DNA of 12,202 nucleotides from Clostridiales bacterium (GCA_012799165.1 JAAZLU010000206.1:1-12202); one strand, 5' to 3'. Positions 1 through 7,915 are shown, numbered from the stretch's first letter. The notes: a model not told the origin generated them from the sequence alone. Program-made: numbers and translations.

Positions 1-143
<143 letters not shown>

Positions 144-287
144 TTATCACAAATACTCGACCTTATTCAAGGAGTTCATATCCACACTCGCCTTGGATTT
201 AAAAATCGCAGCTTTGCGCGAGGCAAATGCGCACGGTTTTGCAGAGTTTTTCCTATGCTCCGCGATATTTCGTTCCCTGTTTCCTTC

Positions 288-1421
288 TCATCTGATGTAT
301 TTATAGGGTAAGCGTACCGGCAGCCCGCAGGTGAGTTCATTCGTGGCCGAATTGCACTTAGCGGCGAATTCCTCCGGCAGTATATGAAGGTTCCCGGACT
401 CTCCGATTATTATCACCTCGTCGCCAACCTTGACATCGGGCACATCCGTAACGTCCACCATAAACTGATCCATACACATCTTTCCTATGGTCGGAGCGTA
501 ATGTCCGTTTACTATCACATGGCCGTTGCCGTTGCCCCAGGACCTGATGAGTCCATCTGCAAAACCCAGCGCAAGCGTCGCTATCTTGCTCGGCCTGTTG
601 GTTCTCCCTACCCTCTCGTAACCGATCGAAAAGTTATCGGGGACATCCTTGAGCTGCGTTATATTAGCCTTGACGGACAGTATATTCTGTACACCCGGCA
701 TGGCGACGCAAGTGCCCTCGTAGCGTCCATAAAAGACACCGCCGGGTCTTGCAAGTCCGAATTGAAGATGCGGTCTGTGGCAGGTCGCCGGGCTATTCGC
801 AAGAGAGTTGAGAGGCATCGTGAGCCCCTTTGCCTCAAGGCCCGCGAGAACGCTGCGGAAGCGCTCATACTGAAGGTCGCTCCAGTATTTATATTCCACA
901 TCTTCGCTCGAAAGGTGAGAGAAGATGCCTATCATCTCGAGATTCGGATATTCGCTCGCCTCGAAGAGTTCCTCTACGCAAGCGGGATCGTCCCACTGAT
1001 AACCGATGCGGCCCATTCCGGTGTCCACGCATCCCATCACCTCGATCGTAATGCCCTGTTTTTGCGCCTCAGCCGAGAGCGCCTTCGCGTAGCCAAGGTT
1101 TTCGATGAGGGTTACGGCGTTGTATTTGCAGACATCGTCCACATTTATTTCGGGTATAAGCGAAAATATGACTATTCGATCCTTCGGGTCGCAATATTCG
1201 CGCAGATCTATGGCCTCCTGCAGCGTAGCCACACCGTAGTCATCGATGCCGTTTTCTTTCATAACCTTATATACTTCCTTCATGCCGCAGCCGTAGGCAT
1301 CGGCCTTTACAACCGCGAGCGTCTTTACGCCGGGAGCCACCCTAGATAGCACGATCTTGATGTTGCTGTCAAGTTTTCGCAGATCAACCTCCACCCATGC
1401 CGGTCTGTTTAATTTTCCCAT
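288..1421 (-). CDS. alr: Alanine racemase (PLP-dependent)
   Basis: The product (377 aa, normal length for the family) should interconvert L- and D-alanine in the cytoplasm to supply D-Ala for peptidoglycan. The N-terminal TIM-barrel carries the PLP lysine K39 in VVKADAYG. A DTGMGRIG motif (R138) matches the pyridine-ring-contacting arginine. The C-terminal beta domain has the second catalytic residue Y268 in SIGYERVGR and the family's CMDQ motif near residue 316. One residue is odd: C131 sits where Geobacillus Alr has the carbamylated lysine K129 (K-V-D-T-G-M-G-R in the family, C-V-D-T-G-M-G-R here). The start is well set, with a GGAGG ribosome binding site at 1427-1431 and a near-consensus promoter upstream. 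A racemase with shifted amino-acid specificity cannot be excluded. Confidence 0.93.
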   Translation of the reverse strand: MGKLNRPAWVEVDLRKLDSNIKIVLSRVAPGVKTLAVVKADAYGCGMKEVYKVMKENGIDDYGVATLQEAIDLREYCDPKDRIVIFSLIPEINVDDVCKYNAVTLIENLGYAKALSAEAQKQGITIEVMGCVDTGMGRIGYQWDDPACVEELFEASEYPNLEMIGIFSHLSSEDVEYKYWSDLQYERFRSVLAGLEAKGLTMPLNSLANSPATCHRPHLQFGLARPGGVFYGRYEGTCVAMPGVQNILSVKANITQLKDVPDNFSIGYERVGRTNRPSKIATLALGFADGLIRSWGNGNGHVIVNGHYAPTIGKMCMDQFMVDVTDVPDVKVGDEVIIIGESGNLHILPEEFAAKCNSATNELTCGLPVRLPYKYIR

Positions 1422-1461
1422 GTACGCCTCCGTTTAGAATAATTGCTTAAATTATTCATTT

Positions 1462-1490
1462 AGTATATCTTTAGAAGGAGAGATTTTCAA
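1462..1490 (-). promoter_or_regulatory. Sigma-A-type promoter of alr
   Basis: Read on the minus strand, TTGAAA (1485-1490) and TATACT (1462-1467) are separated by exactly 17 bp. This predicts a start near 1455 and a leader of about 35 nt that contains the alr ribosome binding site. Both hexamers match the consensus at 5 of 6 positions. Confidence 0.75.
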
Positions 1491-1588
1491 TAGATTCGCG
1501 GCGGCGAGCATCTTCGTTTCGCTGCGAGATTCGGATTTAAGATTCTGAGGGGAGCTCGCATTTCGAGGCTTCGGAAAGGAACGGCACA

Positions 1589-2308
1589 ATGAGCAAAATA
1601 GCTATCGTAAGCGGAGGATCGGGCGGCATAGGCTCAGCCTGCGCGAGAAAGCTCGCCGAGCGAGGGTATACGGTCGTAGTGCACTATTTTCGCTCCTGTG
1701 AATTCGCGGAAGAACTCGCAAGGGATATAGGCGGAAGTGCTCTGCGCGCAGACCTGCGGGACGGTGCTCAGGCGGATGCCATGGCAGACATGGTGCTAAA
1801 AAACTACGGGCGCATCGACCTCTTGGTTAACAGCGCGGGAATTTCGAAGATAAACCAAGTGCAGGACGTTACGGACAGCGAGTGGGAACTGCTTATGGAC
1901 AGCAATGCCAAGAGTTGCTTCGTGATGACCCGGGCCGTGCTTCCGTCGATGATAGAGGAAGGCGAAGGCTGCATAATAAATATCTCGTCCATGTGGGGCA
2001 TAGCGGGGGCTTCATGCGAGTCGGCATATTCCGCATCCAAGGGGGCGGTAGCGGCCTTCACCAAGGCTGTTGCAAAGGAAGTCGGACCCTCGGGCATAAG
2101 GGTAAACTGCGTGGCGCCGGGCATTATTAAGACGCGTATGCTGGACTCCTTCGACGAGTACGAACTCGAAGATCTCGCACAGAGGACGCCCCTTCGGCGC
2201 CTTGGAAGTGCGGATGAGGTAGCCGATGCAGTGGTATTTTTAGCATCGCCCGCCGCAAGCTTTATAACCGGACAAGTACTCTCCGTGGACGGAGGGTTTA
2301 TACTGTAA
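1589..2308 (+). CDS. SDR-family oxidoreductase, YmfI-like (EF-P 5-aminopentanone reductase candidate)
   Basis: This 239-aa classical short-chain dehydrogenase has the nucleotide-binding motif SGGSGGIG (residues 8-15), NSAG (81-84) and the catalytic set N106, S134, Y147, K151 (YSASK). It should reduce a carbonyl with NAD(P)H in the cytoplasm. FabG (3-oxoacyl-ACP reductase) is the closest well-known relative. The stretches NISSMWGIAGASCE and VNCVAPGIIKTRM, and the C-terminal SFITGQVLSVDGGF, look to me like the clostridial group related to B. subtilis YmfI, which reduces the 5-aminopentanone modification on elongation factor P. That specific assignment is from memory and tentative. The start is supported by AAAGGAA about 7 nt upstream. 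It is divergent from alr, with no fatty-acid genes beside it, which argues mildly against a FabG role. No convincing promoter hexamers were found for it. Confidence 0.85.
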   Translation: MSKIAIVSGGSGGIGSACARKLAERGYTVVVHYFRSCEFAEELARDIGGSALRADLRDGAQADAMADMVLKNYGRIDLLVNSAGISKINQVQDVTDSEWELLMDSNAKSCFVMTRAVLPSMIEEGEGCIINISSMWGIAGASCESAYSASKGAVAAFTKAVAKEVGPSGIRVNCVAPGIIKTRMLDSFDEYELEDLAQRTPLRRLGSADEVADAVVFLASPAASFITGQVLSVDGGFIL

Positions 2309-2340
2309 TCTTTAATTATATTTTTTATTAAAGTCCACGG
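2283..2340 (+). other. Nested inverted repeats at the 3' end of the SDR gene
   Basis: An outer 8-bp pair, CCGTGGAC (2283-2290, inside the last codons) and GTCCACGG (2333-2340), encloses an inner 7-bp pair, CTTTAAT (2310-2316) and ATTAAAG (2327-2333). The two right arms abut, sharing one base. A T-run (2321-2326) sits in the loop rather than after the stem, so this is not a canonical terminator. It may be a 3' end structure. Confidence 0.3.
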
Positions 2341-2426
2341 AAATTTTCCATTGTCAGTCCTTTTCTTTAGAATAAACCGATTGTCACCGCTGTAATTACT
2401 CAGATAAAAGGAAATTTCCCATTTTC
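2339..2426. repeat. Pair of similar 17-mers with GGAAATTTCC-like cores
   Basis: Positions 2339-2355 and 2410-2426 match at 15 of 17 bases. The second contains the palindrome GGAAATTTCC and the first a near-palindrome of it. They lie about 70 bp apart, upstream of the WG/SLH gene. A protein-binding role is inference only. Confidence 0.35.
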
Positions 2427-2442
2427 GATTAAGGTTTTTTAC

Positions 2443-2471
2443 TTTATCATTCACCGGAAAGAATATATACT
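2443..2471 (+). promoter_or_regulatory. Possible promoter of the WG/SLH surface protein gene
   Basis: TATACT (2466-2471) lies 17 bp after a poor -35 match, TTTATC (2443-2448, 3 of 6). The following gene has a very strong AGGAGGT ribosome binding site at 2509-2515. The -10 is good but the -35 is weak, so the call is tentative. Confidence 0.4.
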
Positions 2472-2520
2472 TTAAGTTAGGAATATTGCATTTTTTGATT
2501 CTTCCGCAGGAGGTAACGAA

Positions 2521-4140
2521 ATGAACAAAAAGCGTTTATTGTCACTCATTTTGGCGGCTCTGATTTGCCTTACAATTCTACCTTTAAGTGTATTTGCGTA
2601 TGGCGAAGATGAGATCGATATCGTCTGGCTTGAAGAAGGCTACGACGAAGTCCGTGACTTTAGAGAAGACTTGGTTTGCGCCCTAAGCATCAACGAGAAG
2701 TACGGTTTTCTCGACAAAAACCTGAATGTAGTAATTCCGGCCATTTATGATTACGTGAACTCTTTTTCCAATGGCTTGGCCACCGTAGTAAAAGGTGATA
2801 AGTACGGATTTATAAATAAAGCCGGGAAGGAAGTTGTCCCTTGCATTTACGATGCCGCGGGGAGTTTTTCCGACGGATTGGCTTTAGTGCAAAAGAACGG
2901 CCTGTACGGCTATATCGATACAAGCGGAAAGGAAGTTATCCCTTGCAAATACGGCAATGCGTTTCCCTTCTCTGACGGCTTGGCCGCCGTAACAAAGGAT
3001 CCTTGGGGATACGGGGAATGGGGATATATCGACAAAAGCGGAAGGGAAGTAATACCTTTTAAATATGAAAAAGCCTATCCGTTTTTCGATGGCATGGCTC
3101 AAGTCGAAAACGGCGATACATACGGTTATTTTATCGATACAAGCGGCAATCAAAAATTCTCATATTTATACAACTCGTATTTTGTGGAGGATTATTTTTA
3201 CGAAGGTTTGGTTTTAGTGCAAAAAGACAACAAGTTCGGATTTATAAATAAAAACGGAGAGCTGGCAATACCCTTTATTTACGACTTCGCGAAGTCCTTT
3301 TCCGATGGCATGGCTTTAGTCGAAAAGAACGGGAAATTCGGTTATATCGATACAAGCGGAAAGGAAGTTATCCCTTGTATATATGATGATGTATCCATGT
3401 TTTCCGAAGGTCTGGCTATAGTCTTGAAGAATGGAAAATGTGGTTATATCGATAAAAACGGAAAAGAAATCGTGCCGTATATATTTGATAATGCGAGACT
3501 TTTTTTTAGCGGAGTCGCATGGGTTAACAAGAATGACAGATGGGGAATAATCACCAATCCGCTTAGCGCTAAACCGCCGGCCACTCCGGATCCCACAGCA
3601 GGAGCCTCTAATTGGGCGGTCCCGATCATTAAAGAGGCGATTGATACCGGAATAGTTCCCAAGAATCTGCAAAAGAACTACACTTCTTCCGTTACACGCG
3701 CGGAGGTTGCGGAGATGTTCGTTAAACTCATAGAAGCTGCCAGTGGGAAAAGCATAGATGCATTCCTCGCAGAAAAAGGTAAAGCCATAAACCCTGCGGC
3801 GTTTACCGATACGAGCGACAGAAATGTCCTCGCCTGCAACGCTTTAGGCATTATAAACGGTAAAGGCAACAACAAGTTCGACCCAAGCGGTTATTTGAAG
3901 AGAGCTGAGATTGCAGCAGTTCTTTACAATATGGCAAAGGCTATGGGCATAAATACCAAGGGTTATACGCATAACTTTACCGACACTCAGAACCATTGGT
4001 GCAACGACCTGCTCGGCTGGCCCGTTTACGCGAAGATAGTAAGCGGAAAAGGCAACAACAGATTCGACCCCGAGGGACAGCTCACTGTCGAACAGACGAT
4101 AACGATATGCCTAAATGCACTGAAAGCGATAAAGCAGTAA
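2521..4140 (+). CDS. Secreted WG-repeat protein with C-terminal SLH cell-wall anchoring modules
   Basis: The 539-aa product starts with a signal peptide (MNKK, a hydrophobic stretch, then a likely signal peptidase I site after SVFA, residue 26). Residues about 41-345 form eight WG-type repeats of 34-44 aa plus a partial ninth. Each has the pattern FSxGLAxVxKNGxxGYIDxxGKEVIPCxYD. Residues about 361-539 hold three SLH-like modules; the last two are clearest, with GKGNNKFDPSG and GKGNNRFDPEG turns. SLH modules bind secondary cell-wall polymers non-covalently, so the protein should sit on the cell surface and display the WG repeats, whose ligand is not known. Two repeats share a 35-bp stretch of identical DNA, pointing to recent internal duplication or recombination. 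The gene appears monocistronic, with its own terminator and strong ribosome binding site. Confidence 0.9.
   Translation: MNKKRLLSLILAALICLTILPLSVFAYGEDEIDIVWLEEGYDEVRDFREDLVCALSINEKYGFLDKNLNVVIPAIYDYVNSFSNGLATVVKGDKYGFINKAGKEVVPCIYDAAGSFSDGLALVQKNGLYGYIDTSGKEVIPCKYGNAFPFSDGLAAVTKDPWGYGEWGYIDKSGREVIPFKYEKAYPFFDGMAQVENGDTYGYFIDTSGNQKFSYLYNSYFVEDYFYEGLVLVQKDNKFGFINKNGELAIPFIYDFAKSFSDGMALVEKNGKFGYIDTSGKEVIPCIYDDVSMFSEGLAIVLKNGKCGYIDKNGKEIVPYIFDNARLFFSGVAWVNKNDRWGIITNPLSAKPPATPDPTAGASNWAVPIIKEAIDTGIVPKNLQKNYTSSVTRAEVAEMFVKLIEAASGKSIDAFLAEKGKAINPAAFTDTSDRNVLACNALGIINGKGNNKFDPSGYLKRAEIAAVLYNMAKAMGINTKGYTHNFTDTQNHWCNDLLGWPVYAKIVSGKGNNRFDPEGQLTVEQTITICLNALKAIKQ
2911..2945 (+). repeat. 35-bp exact direct repeat, copy 1 (inside WG repeats)
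   Basis: This stretch is identical base for base to 3343-3377 and codes for the YIDTSGKEVIPC part of WG repeat 3. The other repeats in the gene have diverged at the DNA level. Confidence 0.9.
3343..3377 (+). repeat. 35-bp exact direct repeat, copy 2 (inside WG repeats)
   Basis: This is the second copy of the 2911-2945 stretch, in WG repeat 7. Recombination between the copies would remove 432 bp (144 codons) in frame. Confidence 0.9.
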
Positions 4141-4193
4141 ACGCTTAGCTGCTCGACGAGACACGGACAATAAAACGACACTTTAATAAAATG

Positions 4194-4230
4194 AGCCCCT
4201 CTCGGAGATTTTCCACAGAGGGGCTTTTTA
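4194..4230 (+). terminator. Intrinsic terminator after the WG/SLH gene
   Basis: An 8-bp perfect stem, GCCCCTCT (4195-4202) and AGAGGGGC (4217-4224), is followed by TTTTTA. It lies between convergent genes. On the minus strand the stem is followed by CTCATTTTA, so it may also stop the cob operon transcript, less efficiently. Confidence 0.85.
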
Positions 4231-4340
4231 TTATTGAGCTGAATGATTTTATTCGGCCTACGAAGCATTTAGGCTTCGCCCATCACTTCCTTTATAAAAG
4301 TACAGGCACTCTTCACGAACGGCAGGTTTATATTTTAGCC

Positions 4341-5426
4341 TTATTCTTCTATAGTCAAAGTGCTGACTTTCGGGTTAATTATGCATATATAGCTTTTTCC
4401 GGGCATCAGAGTGAGCTCGCTTCCGTCCACTAATTCGTAGAGAAACGCGTCATTTCTGCCTTCTCTGCTCCACTTAATCTCGACACCCTTGCCTTCGCAA
4501 AAATATGTTCCGCTGCCGCTTCCCGTCACCGCAACCTTAAGCCTTCCCTCGCTGTCCAGCACCTTGGTGGTGGTGTTCAGCACGAGCAGATTCTTTACAC
4601 GGAGCTGCTCTGACGTATTGCCGTCGACGCATTCCCTGTCATGCCCGAAGACGGCATAATCCAAACTCTCCATATCGTAGAGGAACTGAGTGCTCTTGTA
4701 TTTGCTGAATCTCACCCTTACATCGGGTGCGGAACTACCCAGACGGGCGGCACTTTCCGTTCCGAACTTGAGAGGAGCTTCGTAGCCTTCCTCGTGTTCC
4801 TTCCGAATCTTTGTGGAATTTAAGTATTCGAGTATATCCTCGCCGCTGGTTAAAAGGGCGTGCTCATAGCCGGCATTTTTCAATCGCTCCTCATCTCTCC
4901 AGAAGATATTCGCGTCGCGACCTCCGCGCACCCCGTCGAAATGAACCAACTTCCATTTCTTTAAATTATCGTAGGCCTCCTCGCTTGCGCCCGCGTGGAT
5001 GATTATGGAGTCGTAGCCCGTAGCAATCTCGATGTAATAGGGCCGTATCGATCTGACGCTGCCTATCTCTCCCACTCCCTGCACGGACTGAAAAAGAGCC
5101 TCAAGGCGCGTTATTCCGCCTTCCGCGCAAACCTCGTAAATGATGTCGGCGCTGCCGATGCCAAGCTGCGGAAGAGCTTCTAACTTGTCGTTGAGCATTA
5201 CCGCGAAGGGTCTCAGATTCTCCAGATCCTCGAAGGTTCCAAGTCCCGTAAGCGGATTGGTGTATGGCGGCTCGGGCTCGGGTTCCGGCTCCGGTTCAAC
5301 AATTTCCGGAGGATCGACGGGTTCTTCTATAATGTCGCTTCCGACATCCTCGGGCGGGGTCTTCGTGCACGAAGCCAGCCCTGCAAAGATCGCAATTACC
5401 AATATCAGCACTATAAACTTTTTCAT
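4341..5426 (-). CDS. DUF3048 (YerB-family) lipoprotein
   Basis: This 361-aa protein has a lipoprotein signal: MKK, a hydrophobic stretch and the lipobox LASC with lipidated C20. It should be attached to the outer face of the membrane. A Pro/Glu-rich spacer (about residues 28-54, with an EPEPEPEP run) precedes a two-part DUF3048 domain. Typical stretches are NPLTGL near the start of the domain, RPFAVMLND, the AEGGITRLEALFQ region and GSVRSIRPYY. B. subtilis YerB is a recognised relative; the biochemical role of the family is not known to me. The start has an AGAGGAAG ribosome binding site. The gene begins 10 nt after the cobS stop on the same strand, so it is probably the last gene of the cob operon. 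I see no independent promoter. Confidence 0.88.
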   Translation of the reverse strand: MKKFIVLILVIAIFAGLASCTKTPPEDVGSDIIEEPVDPPEIVEPEPEPEPEPPYTNPLTGLGTFEDLENLRPFAVMLNDKLEALPQLGIGSADIIYEVCAEGGITRLEALFQSVQGVGEIGSVRSIRPYYIEIATGYDSIIIHAGASEEAYDNLKKWKLVHFDGVRGGRDANIFWRDEERLKNAGYEHALLTSGEDILEYLNSTKIRKEHEEGYEAPLKFGTESAARLGSSAPDVRVRFSKYKSTQFLYDMESLDYAVFGHDRECVDGNTSEQLRVKNLLVLNTTTKVLDSEGRLKVAVTGSGSGTYFCEGKGVEIKWSREGRNDAFLYELVDGSELTLMPGKSYICIINPKVSTLTIEE

Positions 5427-5436
5427 TTTCTTCCTC

Positions 5437-6159
5437 TTAAAAATTTAAAACACACACCAGCAGGAAGAGAAGATGGGCGGCTTCACAGATAAGTCCGAGA
5501 ATATCTCCCGTAATCCCTCCGAGCAAATTTTTAATCCTAAATGTCAACAGGACAGATGCCGCAAGCGCGACCGCTCCTGCCACTAAATACGCAGGACTGA
5601 TAAACCAAAAAGCGGCGCAGGCCGCAAGTCCCAGCGCGACTGCAAGAATGGCAACACCCCTGCTCGCGCTGCTGCAAAAGAGCTCCGCCATCCCTCCGGG
5701 TCTTATATAAGGCGCAATGTTCGCGGCTATGGCGGGCGTACACTTCCCTATTATGGGAAAGAGCAGCAGAGCGGGCCAATCGACCATGCTGAAAAGTATA
5801 AGGTAGGCGGCGCTCGAAATAATAAGTCCCAGCACGCCGAAACTCCCGATCTGAGGGTCATCCATTATCCGCAGCACCCCTTCCCTGTCCCTGGAGGAAA
5901 ACAGGGCGTCGAAGCTGTCCGCCAGTCCATCGAGATGAAGCCCTCCCGTAATGTAAAGGTACAGAACGAAGACTAAAAGGGAAGTGAGCGCGACAGGCAG
6001 CGATTCCAAAAGCACGAAAACCCCGGCGAGCAGTCCTCCGACGAGGACTCCCACCAAGGGCAGCATCGGCACTCCCCGCCTATAGCGCTGCTCCGTATAT
6101 TCAGGGCAGGGCACGGGAAGGCGCGTAAAAAATCCGAGCATCAGAAAAAATGAGCTCAT
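5437..6159 (-). CDS. cobS: Adenosylcobinamide-GDP ribazoletransferase (cobalamin synthase)
   Basis: CobS joins adenosylcobinamide-GDP to alpha-ribazole (phosphate), the last main step of cobalamin nucleotide-loop assembly, in the cytoplasmic membrane. The 240-aa product is strongly hydrophobic, with about six or seven membrane segments. It carries the family signature GGLHLDGLADSFD (residues 72-84), whose acidic residues are thought to bind metal. A second conserved block, RIMDDPQIGSFGV, lies near residues 97-109. The N-terminal FFTRLPVP is also typical. Its ATG overlaps the cobU stop as ATGA (6156-6159), indicating translational coupling. The length is slightly below the usual figure of about 250 aa. 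Confidence 0.95.
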   Translation of the reverse strand: MSSFFLMLGFFTRLPVPCPEYTEQRYRRGVPMLPLVGVLVGGLLAGVFVLLESLPVALTSLLVFVLYLYITGGLHLDGLADSFDALFSSRDREGVLRIMDDPQIGSFGVLGLIISSAAYLILFSMVDWPALLLFPIIGKCTPAIAANIAPYIRPGGMAELFCSSASRGVAILAVALGLAACAAFWFISPAYLVAGAVALAASVLLTFRIKNLLGGITGDILGLICEAAHLLFLLVCVLNF

Positions 6160-6704
6160 TTTATCTCCACCGCAATTCCGCAGACCATCGCAAATACTTT
6201 ATCGGAAAGGGCCGCCGCGTGGCAATTTATTCGCCCCAGGGCATCCCTGTAGAGTCTGGACAGTTTTGTAGCGGGAACAAGTCCCGATCCGACTTCGTTG
6301 GTCACAATTATCAGATCCGCCCCCTCAGTCTCGCAGCACTTCGCGAGATCCGAAAGCTGCTGTTTAACATACTCTTCAACCGCGTCCGCTTCCTCCTTCG
6401 AGATATCCTCAGAATCCGTCATGTGCTCAAAGAAGTTATTGTTCAGGAGAAAGCCGACGCAATCCAGCAGCACCACGCGCTCCGCAGCAAACTCTATGCT
6501 GCCGAGCGCCTTGTAGCTCTCCACCGTGCGCCAGCTCTGCGGCCTCCTTTCGCGGTGAAGCTTTATGCGCTCCTCCATCTCGGCATCCGTGGCGGCAGCC
6601 GTCGCTATGTAAAGCACCGCGGCCCCCTGCGACCGCTGCTGCGCTAACTGCTCCGCATATGTGCTCTTGCCGCTTCTGGCTCCCCCTGTAACGAGAATTC
6701 TCAT
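6156..6704 (-). CDS. cobU: Adenosylcobinamide kinase / adenosylcobinamide-phosphate guanylyltransferase
   Basis: CobU phosphorylates adenosylcobinamide and transfers GMP to give adenosylcobinamide-GDP, the substrate of CobS. The 182-aa product has the P-loop GGARSGKS (residues 7-14). H50 in RIKLHRERRP matches the guanylylated histidine (H46 in Salmonella CobU). A LLDCVGFLLNN stretch matches the family's Walker-B-like region. TNEVGSGLVP and LSRLYRDALGRIN in the C-terminal third are strongly conserved family blocks. The start has AGGAAAG at 6708-6714. It follows cobT by 82 bp and overlaps cobS by 4 bp. The 82-bp spacer holds no clear promoter or terminator, so co-transcription with cobT is likely. 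Confidence 0.95.
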   Translation of the reverse strand: MRILVTGGARSGKSTYAEQLAQQRSQGAAVLYIATAAATDAEMEERIKLHRERRPQSWRTVESYKALGSIEFAAERVVLLDCVGFLLNNNFFEHMTDSEDISKEEADAVEEYVKQQLSDLAKCCETEGADLIIVTNEVGSGLVPATKLSRLYRDALGRINCHAAALSDKVFAMVCGIAVEIK

Positions 6705-6786
6705 CGTCTTTCCTCATCATTATTTATAATAAACATTATCTTCGCCGTACCCGCTAATATCTGCCACGAGGTAATCAGTGCCGGCT

Positions 6787-7851
6787 CTACCTCATATCTA
6801 TCCTATATGTTTCGTCTATATCCACATCTGCAAAGCTGTGCATATTTTTAAGCATCGCGCAGGCGGAGCCTATTATATGAAACGCCAGCGGGCAACCGCT
6901 GCCTTCGCCCAGGCGCATGCTCAGGTCTATCATGGGTTCAATCTTAATCTCCCGCATCATGTACCTGTACGACGGCTCCCTCGAAAGGTGAGAGCCGAAA
7001 ATGTAATCCGCGCATAGAGGCTGAAGTCTGCAGGCAATCAAAGCCGAAAGAGCCGAGATTGCGCCGTCTATAACTATCGGCATCCTATAATAGGCCGCTC
7101 CCAAAAAACAGCCTACGAGCCCCGCAATATCGAAGCCTCCGACCTTCGCAATCACATCTATCGGGTCGCTTGCGTCCGGTTTGTTGAGTGCAAGAGCCCG
7201 CTTTATAACTTCCTTTTTGCGCGCGAGCCCTTCGTCGCTGAGGCCTCCACCCTTTCCCACGGCACTGTCCGCATCGAGACCCGTCAGAGCCATGCAGCAG
7301 GCGGCTGTGGAACTTGTATTTCCTATGCCCATCTCGCCGGTTCCGAGCAGTTCGTAGCCTTCGTCCTTGCAGAGCTTAACCATCTCTATGCCTATCATTA
7401 TGCCCTGCTCGGCCTCGGGGCGGCTCATTGCGGGACCCTTAGCGAAATTCGCCGTGCCGTTTGCAATCTTGCGCACGATTACGGAATCGTTTTTACATTC
7501 GCCCTCTATGCCTATGTCGACGACCTTAAGGTCGCTTCCCGCGTACTTCGCCAGCACACCCGCTCCGGATACTCCGGCGGCTATGTTGGCGCTATGGTTC
7601 CTGGTCATCTCCTTCGGAGTTCCGGCGACGCCTTCCTCGACCACGCCGTTATCGGCCGCCATAACTATAAGGCAGCGCTTCTCAGCACTGTTTAGTACTT
7701 TGCCGGTAATTCCGGCGAATTTAATCGCTATATCCTCGAGCTTCCCCAGGCTCCCGAGCGGCTTTAGCAGACCGTCGTTGCGCTTTCTTGCGAGCTCCTT
7801 GGCCTCTTCGTCGGTCGGTTTTATTCCGTCTATATAGTCGTAAATCGTCAC
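6787..7851 (-). CDS. cobT: Nicotinate-nucleotide:dimethylbenzimidazole phosphoribosyltransferase
   Basis: CobT moves the phosphoribosyl group of nicotinate mononucleotide to 5,6-dimethylbenzimidazole (or another lower base) to make alpha-ribazole phosphate, which CobS attaches to the corrin. The 354-aa product has standard length. Typical blocks are KPLGSLGKLE (residues about 30-39), MAADNGVVEEGV, TGEMGIGNTSS and the C-terminal LGEGSG. There, E316 corresponds to the catalytic glutamate E317 of the Salmonella enzyme. The start codon is GTG (7849-7851), with GGAGG at 7857-7861, 5 nt upstream. It is the first gene of cobT-cobU-cobS-lipoprotein and is divergent from the HD-domain gene. No corrin-ring genes are in the window, so a cobinamide-salvage role is possible. 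Confidence 0.95.
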   Translation of the reverse strand: MTIYDYIDGIKPTDEEAKELARKRNDGLLKPLGSLGKLEDIAIKFAGITGKVLNSAEKRCLIVMAADNGVVEEGVAGTPKEMTRNHSANIAAGVSGAGVLAKYAGSDLKVVDIGIEGECKNDSVIVRKIANGTANFAKGPAMSRPEAEQGIMIGIEMVKLCKDEGYELLGTGEMGIGNTSSTAACCMALTGLDADSAVGKGGGLSDEGLARKKEVIKRALALNKPDASDPIDVIAKVGGFDIAGLVGCFLGAAYYRMPIVIDGAISALSALIACRLQPLCADYIFGSHLSREPSYRYMMREIKIEPMIDLSMRLGEGSGCPLAFHIIGSACAMLKNMHSFADVDIDETYRIDMR

Positions 7852-7891
7852 GATAACCTCCGGGATTTTAATAAGTCTCCCACGATTTATT

Positions 7892-7900
7892 ATTGTATCA
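7892..7900 (-). promoter_or_regulatory. Extended -10 promoter of the cobT operon
   Basis: Read on the minus strand the sequence is TGATACAAT: an extended TG motif plus TACAAT (7892-7897). The -35 region is GC-rich and does not match. The predicted start near 7885 gives a leader of about 34 nt, too short for a cobalamin riboswitch. Confidence 0.55.
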
Positions 7901-7915
7901 CAATTATGCGTGCAT

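Noticed and set aside
384..1349. Long open frame (321 aa) on the plus strand opposite alr
   Set aside because: It is antisense to a clear alanine racemase gene, has no ribosome binding site and its translation resembles no family; it is a shadow of alr codon bias.
1804..2454. Open frame of 216 aa on the minus strand over the SDR gene
   Set aside because: It lies antisense to the conserved catalytic region of the SDR; the translation is low in recognisable motifs and rich in Ser and Ala as expected of a shadow frame.
4261..4278. CGAAGC/GCTTCG hairpin downstream of the DUF3048 gene
   Set aside because: No T-run follows on the minus strand and an alternative pairing (GCCTA/TAGGC) competes; the hairpin at 4194-4230 is the better terminator.
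6705..6786. Possible internal promoter or riboswitch between cobT and cobU
   Set aside because: Only an AT-rich TTATTATAAATAA-like palindrome is present, with no fitting -35; the spacer is too short for a cobalamin riboswitch.
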